From: Aminivibrio sp.
GTDB lineage: Bacteria; Synergistota; Synergistia; Synergistales; Aminobacteriaceae
DNA length: 6,136 bases
Direction: 5' to 3'
NCBI GenBank assembly: GCA_018057035.1
Contig: JAGPEN010000019.1
Coordinates: forward strand, 1 to 6,136
A program made the translations under genes and the position numbers. The notes under the pieces are model-generated. The model made no database searches. It had not been told where the DNA came from and saw only the letters and a program-made list of their open reading frames with translations. Positions 1-5,144 of this stretch are shown piece after piece; positions within the stretch are counted from its first letter, which is position 1, and each line of letters opens with the position of its first letter.

Positions 1-554
1 AGGAACAGAGCGGCAGGGGCTGAACCGGTACTGCATCCGCCTCCTCCTCCCAAACCCCAGTACCAGTCGTCATCGTCCCAGTCGTCGTCCCACCTGGTTC
101 TGTGGGCGACGCAGAAGATACGAGTCTTTTTTCCGTCGACGATCCTTACGATTTCGAGATCCGCATAATATTCTCTTACGTTCGTCAGGTAATACTCGGT
201 ACCGTTTGGTTTTGTCCCAGTCCCAAAGGAGCGGAAATCGTACCATTTCCGAATCAGCCTGTAATCGTCATACTTTGGCTTGAAACCATCGTGTCCCGAT
301 ACCGAAATAACTCCCCTGGCCCGGAAGTTTTCGATCCACTCGTCGTAATCGTCATACCACCAGTCATATTCGTAATCAGTTTCGATCACGATTGTGCCGG
401 TATCATAGAGGACAGCGTTCCCACCCTGGTACACCATAGGGGTGTGTCCGGAGTATTCCCATGTCCCTCCCACAGGATACACGAAGTAATACGAGTAGGC
501 AGTTGCCGGAATCAGCATGGCGGCCAGCAGGAGAAGCAGTAAACGCCTTTTCAT
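1..554 (-). CDS. Exported Asp/Trp/Tyr-rich protein with start of a Synerg-CTERM sorting tail (C-terminus cut by window edge)
   Basis: The frame is open from the ATG at 554 to the left edge, giving 184 complete codons and no stop. Residues 1-19 form a signal peptide: MKRR, a run of six leucines, and a likely cleavage site after PATA. The middle is rich in Tyr, Trp and Asp, suggesting a beta-rich extracellular domain that I do not recognise. Residues 155-166 form an acidic/aromatic patch (WDDDWDDDDWYW). Directly after it come GLGGGGGCSTG (residues 167-177) and APAALF. A poly-Gly run, an invariant Cys and then a hydrophobic segment are the hallmark of the Synerg-CTERM sorting signal of Synergistetes; the rest of the membrane helix and the basic tail should lie just outside the window. 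The start is supported by AAAGGGG eight bases upstream. It lies downstream of another exported-protein gene and behind a strong terminator. Export and tail are well supported; the molecular function is unknown. Confidence 0.82.
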   Translation of the reverse strand, partial: MKRRLLLLLLAAMLIPATAYSYYFVYPVGGTWEYSGHTPMVYQGGNAVLYDTGTIVIETDYEYDWWYDDYDEWIENFRARGVISVSGHDGFKPKYDDYRLIRKWYDFRSFGTGTKPNGTEYYLTNVREYYADLEIVRIVDGKKTRIFCVAHRTRWDDDWDDDDWYWGLGGGGGCSTGSAPAALF

Positions 555-571
555 CTTTTCAGCCCCTTTAA

Positions 572-611
572 AAAGATCGGGGGAAGGCCAGAAATCCTTC
601 CCCCGATCTTT
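572..611 (-). terminator. Strong rho-independent terminator, 16-bp perfect stem
   Basis: Positions 572-587 pair perfectly with 596-611 (AAAGATCGGGGGAAGG and its complement) around an 8-base loop. On the minus strand the stem is followed by five Ts (574-570, overlapping the stem base) and then AAA. It begins 7 bases past the stop of the four-module secreted protein, so it ends that gene's transcript. It also sits less than 20 bases before the start of the next minus-strand gene. That gene therefore needs read-through or a promoter inside the preceding gene's end; I see no convincing promoter there. Confidence 0.92.
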
Positions 612-617
612 CGCTGA

Positions 618-2414
618 TTAAAACATCGCCTTCGTTTCGGTCCCGTCACTCCATTTTACGGTAAGCTGGAACTGCTTCCGCCCTTTTCGGGCAAGGAACC
701 CGTCGTCCTCGACGAAAAGCAGCAGGTTGGCTGCCGAAGGAACCTTTAGTGAAACAGAGCCGTTCTTGCTGTTGAGCAATCCCTTTCCCTGCATGAAAAC
801 TCCCAGCAGAGGCACTCTGTTGCCTGGGATCGTGTCCCATGAAGCAGATCTTCCTGCTGCGGTTCCCTGAAGCTCTATGCTTTTTATTACTCCTTTTCCC
901 TCAACGGAAAAATCAAAGACCCAGTCTTTTTGACCGCTTTTGCGGGGACGTTCTCCCAGGCCAACGAAATCACTGCTTGAAGCCTGTCTGGGTGCACCAA
1001 GCCAAAGACCATGGTCTTCTGCATTGCCGGGCTCAGTTTCTTCAGGCTTTTTTTCAGATTCTTCGGTCAGATCACCGGAATTTCTCAGTTCTTTTTGAAG
1101 TTCCCTTGAAAGAGCCCTTCCATCATCATAGGTAAGGGTCAGGAGGGAACGCGTCCCGCTGTCAGCAAGGCTCCCGTTGTCCTCCAGCCACAACCTGAAG
1201 AGCACGCTTCCGGAAACAGGCATGGAGACCGAACCGTCAGCCCTGTTGAGGATCTTTCCGTTCTGATCGGTGGCCACTATTAGCCATTTCTTGTTCCCGG
1301 GGACAGTGTCCCATTCTCCGGCTTTTCCGGAAATGTTGCGGATGTTTATCCCGGTAACTGTGCCCGCCGTGCTGACCTTGAGTTCTGTTTCCCAATCCGG
1401 TTTTCCGTTGCCCGCCCTCTGCTCGTTCTGTCCTGTCAGGTCACGGTCGCCGGGGCCGAGGAGCACCGCGCTCCCTTCAAAGGCGTCTTCGGCCGGACCG
1501 GCCTGTTTTTCGGCCACTGCGCGCTTCACCACGGAGCCGTCGGAGAAAGTGAGGCTCACTTCGAAGTTCGATCTTCCTCTTTTTATGGATCCGTTGTCAG
1601 TCAGGCGAAGGTCAAGGGTAGTCCTTCCCTTCAGGTCGGATTCGATGCTTCCGTCCTTGCGGTTCAGTACCTTTTCGGAGGATGCGACAGCCACGAGCCA
1701 GGCGCTGTTTCCGGGGAGAGTGTCCCATTCAGCTGTGTCGCCCTTGATGCTCCTCACCGTAACGCCGGTCAGTTTCCCGCTGCCCTGGACCACTACCCGA
1801 ATCGCCTCGTCAGGGACACCATCCCCCGCAGGCTTTTCGTAATCGCCGGTGAGATCCCGTTTCGCTTCGTCACTCCACCGGGCGGAAAGGATTTTTACCT
1901 GAGCAGTCTGCTCGGGCTCCTCTTTCACGGAGGGCGGAATTTCCACCGTCGCTGAACTTTCGGATCCGTCGACAAAAAGTGCGGTCAGGGTGAATTTCCC
2001 TCCCCTGGCCAGAGCGCCGTCATCGTGAACTGTGAGGACAAAGGAGGCCCCCAGGAGGAAGGGGGCTATGGGCATGCTTCCGGCGCTGTCCGTGAGAAGT
2101 TTCCCGGCGCCGTCCTGAACATGGATGCCGGCAATGTTGTTCCGTGCCGTGGTGTCCCAGGCTGATTTACCGTCCTCGGAACGGAGCGAGAAGTTTGCAA
2201 GGGCGCCAATGCCTGTCATTGAAACGGAAAAAACTGCGTCCGGATTGCCGTCTGGGGCGGAGCTTTCTCCTGCGCCGAGGATATCGCCCGGGCCGAAGCC
2301 GGAAAAGGAGAACCCCTGGATCTCTCCCATGGCCGCGAGTGAGGGAGCTGCAAAGAACAGGGTAAAAGCAGCCAGTGCGAGGAGCAGAAAATGGAATTTC
2401 GAGTATTTTTTCAT
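618..2414 (-). CDS. Secreted protein of four tandem WDTxPGN/DNGS modules
   Basis: This is a 598-residue protein with a clear signal peptide (MKKYSK, a hydrophobic core, likely cut near SLA, residue 27). The rest is four diverged copies of one module of about 130 residues. Each module carries a W-D-T motif (Trp at residues 86, 230, 368 and 526; WDTxPGN in copies 2-4, WDTTARN in copy 1). About 45 residues later each has a D-[DN]-G turn (131, 273, 412, 570), and each ends near a DG[STR] turn (149, 292, 431, 590). The pattern reads as beta-strands ending in turns. A Glu-rich linker (about residues 446-466) separates copies 3 and 4. There is no C-terminal anchor, sorting tail or catalytic signature, so I infer a secreted or periplasmic binding or structural protein. 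An in-frame ATG three codons upstream touches the AAAGGAG ribosome site, so the ATG at 2414, nine bases from it, is preferred. Family not recognised. Confidence 0.88.
   Translation of the reverse strand: MKKYSKFHFLLLALAAFTLFFAAPSLAAMGEIQGFSFSGFGPGDILGAGESSAPDGNPDAVFSVSMTGIGALANFSLRSEDGKSAWDTTARNNIAGIHVQDGAGKLLTDSAGSMPIAPFLLGASFVLTVHDDGALARGGKFTLTALFVDGSESSATVEIPPSVKEEPEQTAQVKILSARWSDEAKRDLTGDYEKPAGDGVPDEAIRVVVQGSGKLTGVTVRSIKGDTAEWDTLPGNSAWLVAVASSEKVLNRKDGSIESDLKGRTTLDLRLTDNGSIKRGRSNFEVSLTFSDGSVVKRAVAEKQAGPAEDAFEGSAVLLGPGDRDLTGQNEQRAGNGKPDWETELKVSTAGTVTGINIRNISGKAGEWDTVPGNKKWLIVATDQNGKILNRADGSVSMPVSGSVLFRLWLEDNGSLADSGTRSLLTLTYDDGRALSRELQKELRNSGDLTEESEKKPEETEPGNAEDHGLWLGAPRQASSSDFVGLGERPRKSGQKDWVFDFSVEGKGVIKSIELQGTAAGRSASWDTIPGNRVPLLGVFMQGKGLLNSKNGSVSLKVPSAANLLLFVEDDGFLARKGRKQFQLTVKWSDGTETKAMF
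621..2324 (-). repeat. Four-copy protein-level tandem repeat inside the secreted protein
   Basis: The approximate units on the minus strand are 2324-1938, 1901-1515, 1484-1098 and 1013-621. Copies 2 and 3 are most alike: both have RDLTG near the start, then WDTxPGN, LNRxDGS, DNGS and a final DG turn. Copy 1 lacks PGN, and copy 4 lacks the RDLTG segment. The DNA is too diverged for recent duplication, so this is an old internal amplification. Unit edges are by eye, good to about 10 residues. Confidence 0.8.
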
Positions 2415-2423
2415 GGAAATCAT

Positions 2424-2430
2424 CTCCTTT
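2424..2430 (-). promoter_or_regulatory. Ribosome-binding site that decides the start of the four-module protein
   Basis: The minus strand reads AAAGGAG here, nine bases before the ATG at 2414. It abuts the alternative ATG at 2423 with no spacer, which makes that upstream start unlikely. Confidence 0.75.
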
Positions 2431-2459
2431 GCTAATTGGTTTTGTTATAAAACATTGTA

Positions 2460-2486
2460 ATTATATCATGTTGATCGGCTATACAA
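2460..2486 (-). promoter_or_regulatory. Probable promoter of the four-module secreted protein
   Basis: The minus strand carries TGATATAAT (2468-2460), a perfect extended -10 element of the TGnTATAAT type. The best -35-like hexamer is TTGTAT (2486-2481), but its 15-base spacing is short, so the promoter probably relies on the extended -10. Transcription would start near 2453, leaving a leader of roughly 40 bases. Confidence 0.6.
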
Positions 2487-2524
2487 TTCCTGCCCGGCTT
2501 CCCTTTCCCTTTCCTGGCGAAGTG

Positions 2525-2530
2525 TATAAT
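2525..2530 (+). promoter_or_regulatory. -10 box for the cysteine-rich protein / adenosyltransferase unit
   Basis: There is a consensus TATAAT ending 29 bases before the ATG at 2560. No good -35 hexamer lies 16-18 bases upstream, where the DNA is a pyrimidine tract (CCCTTTCCCTTTCC, 2501-2514). The implied leader of about 22 bases leaves no room for a cobalamin riboswitch. AAGGAGGGG (2544-2552) provides the ribosome site for the gene that follows. Confidence 0.55.
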
Positions 2531-2559
2531 GGGAGCATTAAAAAAGGAGGGGCAAACGG

Positions 2560-3030
2560 ATGAATAAACTGTTCATACGGCAGTACGTTCCTGCAGAGGA
2601 TTCCGGGGCGACGTGTTTTCCCTGCGCCGAAACAAACAGGATTCTTCTTTCCATGATCGAACAGCTTTCGCCGAAGCTTGCGAACCTGGATTTACAGCCG
2701 GTCCTCCAGGTCATGGAAATCCACGCCGTAACGGAGAGAAACGCGGGAAAACTGAACTATATCTCTTTTTACGCGCCGGAAATGGGAATCCCAGAAGAAA
2801 AAAGCATCGAGGAGGTTCTTGGAGTCCCGGTGAGCTACGAAGAGTGTGAGGGGTGCCTGCTCCCCGAAGGCACATCCTTCAAGACCAGGACCCTTGGAAT
2901 TGAGGGCAGAGAGTACCAGGCCCTGCCTCCCGGGGTGCTCACCGACGCCCTTATCCGCGTAGTCTTCTCCACCCTTGGAGGGTGCGCCGAAGGAAGCTGC
3001 GAACACTGCGCAGGCTGCGGAAAGGACTGA
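2560..3030 (+). CDS. Small cysteine-rich protein, DUF2703-like, possible thiol/redox protein
   Basis: This is a 156-residue soluble protein with no signal peptide. It has eight cysteines, mostly in pairs: C19-x2-C22, C96-x2-C99, then C142, C147, C150 and C153 in a Gly-rich C-terminal tail. The N-terminus reads as a strand (KLFIRQYV), a TCFPCAET turn, a helix (about residues 24-42) and a second strand (LQPVLQVMEIHA), as in a thioredoxin-like half. The TCxxCxxT element followed by a long helix, and the later GREYQALPPGVL segment, resemble the uncharacterised DUF2703 family; this comes from memory of the family pattern and is not proven. GGAGG lies nine bases before the ATG. The stop lies 5 bases before the GTG start of the cobalamin adenosyltransferase, so the two are very probably one transcript. 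The cysteines could bind a metal, bind an Fe-S cluster or do disulfide exchange; the sequence alone does not decide. Confidence 0.85.
   Translation: MNKLFIRQYVPAEDSGATCFPCAETNRILLSMIEQLSPKLANLDLQPVLQVMEIHAVTERNAGKLNYISFYAPEMGIPEEKSIEEVLGVPVSYEECEGCLLPEGTSFKTRTLGIEGREYQALPPGVLTDALIRVVFSTLGGCAEGSCEHCAGCGKD
3021..3026 (+). promoter_or_regulatory. Ribosome-binding site for the adenosyltransferase, inside the preceding gene
   Basis: AAAGGA lies in the last codons of the cysteine-rich protein, nine bases before an in-frame GTG at 3036. The downstream ATG at 3045 has only the weak GACGGG near it. This favours GTG as the start and suggests translational coupling. Confidence 0.5.
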
Positions 3031-3035
3031 GACGG

Positions 3036-3578
3036 GTGTCTTCCATGGGTGATGTCTGGATCACTACAAAGGGCGGCGACAAGGGGGAGACGTCCATTGG
3101 AAACGGGGAAAGAATTCCAAAGGACCATCCGAGAGTAGAAACCTACGGGACTCTTGATGAATGCCAGGCCCACGTCGGAATGGCCCGGTCCCTGTGCGAA
3201 TATCCCGAGATCTGCGAACGGCTGTGTTCACTTGAACAGGAACTGGGGAAGCTCATGGGGTATATAGCCTTATACCCAGGACTGTCCTGCCCGGATATCC
3301 GCATGCTGGAGGAATTCACCGGGAAAGTGGCGGAAGTGACGGGAAAGTCTTTCCGTTTTGTTCGGCCGGGCGATTCCACTCCCGGAGCTTCCCTTCACGT
3401 AGCCCGGACCGTAGCCCGAAGGGCTGAGCGCGTGGCCGTCGGCCTTTTCAGGACAGGAGAACTTGCCGAGGATGCGTACAGATACATCAACCGGCTCTCG
3501 GACACAATTTACGCCCTCTCCCTGTGGTACGACCACCTGGAACGGGCGAAAAAAGGAGACCCGACAACCTGTCCATAA
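3036..3578 (+). CDS. pduO: Cob(I)alamin adenosyltransferase, PduO type
   Basis: This enzyme transfers the 5'-deoxyadenosyl group of ATP to cob(I)alamin, making coenzyme B12 in the cytoplasm. Family motifs appear in order. Counted from the ATG at 3045, they are the N-terminal ATP-binding TKGGDKGETS (8-17), the segment DHPRVETYGTLDE (27-39), the RPGD turn (107-110), the Arg-rich helix HVARTVARRAER (118-129) and NRLSD (149-153). The length, 177-180 residues, fits a single-domain PduO/MMAB enzyme, so it is not the unrelated CobA or EutT type. The start is either GTG at 3036, with AAAGGA nine bases upstream, or ATG at 3045 with a poor site; GTG is preferred, and nothing in the active site changes. 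It follows the cysteine-rich gene by 5 bases and shares its promoter. Cob(II)alamin must first be reduced, and no reductase is encoded in the window. The general family symbol is used. Confidence 0.93.
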   Translation: MSSMGDVWITTKGGDKGETSIGNGERIPKDHPRVETYGTLDECQAHVGMARSLCEYPEICERLCSLEQELGKLMGYIALYPGLSCPDIRMLEEFTGKVAEVTGKSFRFVRPGDSTPGASLHVARTVARRAERVAVGLFRTGELAEDAYRYINRLSDTIYALSLWYDHLERAKKGDPTTCP

Positions 3579-3593
3579 AGTTGTTTCAGGCAC

Positions 3594-3622
3594 TTTTCCA
3601 AGTACTTCTCATGCAGTATAAT
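3594..3622 (+). promoter_or_regulatory. Promoter of the GntR regulator
   Basis: TATAAT at 3617-3622 has a weak -35-like TTTTCC (3594-3599) at 17-base spacing. The -10 box overlaps the ATG at 3621, so transcription starts downstream of that ATG, near 3628-3630, and it cannot be the translation start. An 8-base palindrome AAGTACTT (3600-3607) sits in the spacer. Confidence 0.6.
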
Positions 3623-3624
3623 GA

Positions 3625-3640
3625 GTACATTGTGCTGTAC
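3625..3640 (+). promoter_or_regulatory. Candidate operator, inverted repeat GTACA-N6-TGTAC
   Basis: GTACA (3625-3629) and TGTAC (3636-3640) are inverted copies around TTGTGC. The element covers the predicted transcription start and lies just before the ribosome site of the GntR gene. GntR-family regulators commonly bind short palindromes in their own promoters, so autoregulation is a reasonable inference. With arms of only five bases, chance is not excluded. Confidence 0.4.
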
Positions 3641-3642
3641 GG

Positions 3643-3647
3643 GGAGG
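3643..3647 (+). promoter_or_regulatory. Ribosome-binding site that sets the GntR start at GTG 3657
   Basis: GGAGG within GGGGAGGT lies nine bases before an in-frame GTG at 3657. Together with the promoter position, this rules out the longer frame beginning at 3621. Confidence 0.8.
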
Positions 3648-3656
3648 TCAATTCTT

Positions 3657-4349
3657 GTGGAAAAAAACTCGTTGTCGCCTGCATTTAACCAGGGACTGCG
3701 GCAGATAGTGTTTGAAAAACTGAGGGAAGCCATCGTCGACGGCTCTATCCGGCCGGGTTCGAAGCTTTCGGAAATCGAGCTGGCAGAACAGATGGCCGTA
3801 TCCAGGACCCCTGTCCGGGAGGCAATCCGCCAGCTAGCCCAGACGGGGCTTGTTACATTGACGCCCAGACGGGGAGCGTTTGTTACCCTGCCGAGCATGA
3901 AGGACGCGGCAGATCTGTACGAGCTGAGAACGGAGCTGGAAATTCTCGCCGTTGAAAACCTGTGCGCCCAGCCGCCTGAGGAAGAGCTTCTGAAATTCAA
4001 AAAGATCTTCGAGGAAATGACCGATGCAACGCCTGCCGAGACGTATGTCAGTGAAGACAGGGCCTTCCACCTCATGCTTTACCAGGCCTGCACAAACCAC
4101 TTCCTTGCGCTGATGCTGAACAACATCTCCGACCTGATCAACCTCTGCAGGCCCTTCTCCGTCGAACGGTCCCCCATCACCCAGTTCACCTGGGGACACC
4201 TTGCGATCATCGACGCCATTCTTTCTGGGGACAGGCCGAAAGCGCGGGAGGAAACAAGGGCCCACATTACGACCAGCAAGGACAGCCTCCTGGAATTCCT
4301 GAAGAACCACCGGGCCGAAATTTCCAGGGAATATAATTACGGAGAATGA
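3657..4349 (+). CDS. GntR-family transcriptional regulator, FadR/FCD subfamily
   Basis: This is a 230-residue DNA-binding regulator. Residues 12-79 are a GntR winged helix-turn-helix: LREAIVDGSIRPGSKLSE, then the recognition region SRTPVREAIRQL (49-60), then the wing TPRRGAFV (69-76). Residues about 85-215 are an all-helical FCD effector domain. It keeps the likely metal-binding set D134-x3-H138, H181 and H203, as in FCD proteins that bind a divalent metal and a small carboxylate ligand. The ligand cannot be read from sequence. The GTG start is chosen because a good ribosome site precedes it and the promoter -10 box covers the upstream ATG. The stop codon overlaps the ATG of the DUF218 membrane protein (ATGA), so the two are translated together. 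No metabolic enzyme is adjacent to name a pathway. An inverted repeat at the promoter suggests it controls its own expression. Confidence 0.92.
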   Translation: MEKNSLSPAFNQGLRQIVFEKLREAIVDGSIRPGSKLSEIELAEQMAVSRTPVREAIRQLAQTGLVTLTPRRGAFVTLPSMKDAADLYELRTELEILAVENLCAQPPEEELLKFKKIFEEMTDATPAETYVSEDRAFHLMLYQACTNHFLALMLNNISDLINLCRPFSVERSPITQFTWGHLAIIDAILSGDRPKAREETRAHITTSKDSLLEFLKNHRAEISREYNYGE

Positions 4350-5143
4350 CTTTTTCGTATTTTCTCTACAAGGCGATTGGAGCTTTTCTGACTCCTCCCG
4401 GGGTCTTTGTGACCGTGGCCCTTCTTGGAGGGCTGTATTTTTGCCGCAAAAGAGAAAGGAAGGGGATGTCCCCCTCTTCCTTCGCTTTTTTTTTCGCCCT
4501 TTTTCTGTATGTCCTCTCCGTCCCGATGACAGCCCGTTTTCTCCTTCTCCCGCTGGAAGAGCCCTATCCTCTGGAAATAGACGAAAGTGAAGGAAGGGCT
4601 CCAGTCGTTCTGGTGCTGGCGGGAGGGATCTGGTCTGCCGACGGAGGCGACACCGTGTTCACCATGAGCCCGGAGACCCTGCAGCGCTTTGTCGCCGGAG
4701 CATCGGCCGCCCGGAAGCTTGGGGCTCCCCTTCTCTATTCAGGGGGGTATCCGGAAAAGGCAGCTGAAGGACGGATACGAGAAATGGTCCTGCGGACGGC
4801 GGAGAATATCGGTTTTTCAGGCGAAGTGCTGGTCGAGGGACGGTCAAGAACTACCTGGGAGAATTTTCTGCTCTCTTCGGAAATAATCCGGGAGAGGGGT
4901 TTTGACGAAGTCGTTGTGGTGACTTCAGGATTCCATCTTCGCAGGTCCATGAACTCCGCTGCCAGATTTCTAGGACCTCTGACCGTGCGTCCACTTTCCT
5001 CCGGACGCCTTGAAGGAGCAGGAGCGTTCATTGCCACCGACCTGCTTCCCTCTCCCGGGGGGCTGAGGAATACCTCCCTTGCCCTCCGTGAGCTTGCGGG
5101 CATCCTCGCCTACGAACTTTTCGGCAGCCTGAAAGGCCTGTAG
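4346..5143 (+). CDS. ElyC/YdcF-like DUF218 membrane protein
   Basis: This is a 265-residue protein with two N-terminal membrane helices (about 13-33 and 45-67) separated by a basic loop (CRKRERKG), followed by a DUF218 domain (about 86-215). DUF218 hallmarks are VVLVLAGG (87-94), LLYSGGYP (129-136), the RSRTTWENF segment (166-174) and VTSGFHLRRS (192-201) with the conserved His197 and Arg199. The size and two-helix plus DUF218 layout match E. coli ElyC, an envelope-biogenesis factor linked to peptidoglycan and lipid-carrier metabolism, more closely than short YdcF. The exact reaction is not established even in E. coli, so the role here is only envelope-related. The ATG overlaps the GntR stop by 4 bases, with GGAG only one base before it, which points to coupled re-initiation. 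The stop is one base from the end of the convergent rarA gene. Confidence 0.88.
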   Translation: MTFSYFLYKAIGAFLTPPGVFVTVALLGGLYFCRKRERKGMSPSSFAFFFALFLYVLSVPMTARFLLLPLEEPYPLEIDESEGRAPVVLVLAGGIWSADGGDTVFTMSPETLQRFVAGASAARKLGAPLLYSGGYPEKAAEGRIREMVLRTAENIGFSGEVLVEGRSRTTWENFLLSSEIIRERGFDEVVVVTSGFHLRRSMNSAARFLGPLTVRPLSSGRLEGAGAFIATDLLPSPGGLRNTSLALRELAGILAYELFGSLKGL

Positions 5144-5144
5144 C

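Noticed and set aside
102..542. Plus-strand open frame of 146 codons opposite the left-edge gene
   Set aside because: It has no ribosome site. The minus strand has a signal peptide, a good ribosome site and a recognisable sorting motif, so this is a shadow frame.
1270..1842. Plus-strand open frame of 190 codons inside the four-module gene
   Set aside because: The repeated modules and signal peptide prove the minus-strand reading. The plus frame is Ser/Pro-rich low-complexity sequence typical of an antisense shadow.
2431..2559. Possible cobalamin riboswitch upstream of the adenosyltransferase unit
   Set aside because: The predicted leader is only about 22 bases and no B12-box-like structure is visible; a riboswitch needs far more room.
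3577..3597. Possible terminator after the adenosyltransferase gene (AAAGT/ACTTT around 10 bases)
   Set aside because: The stem is five AT-rich pairs with only a short T-run, too weak to call.
3621..3656. Twelve extra N-terminal codons of the GntR protein
   Set aside because: The ATG lies inside the -10 box and has no ribosome site; GTG 3657 is well supported.
3509..4075. Minus-strand open frame of 188 codons across the GntR gene
   Set aside because: It lies opposite the well-supported GntR helix-turn-helix and has no family features.
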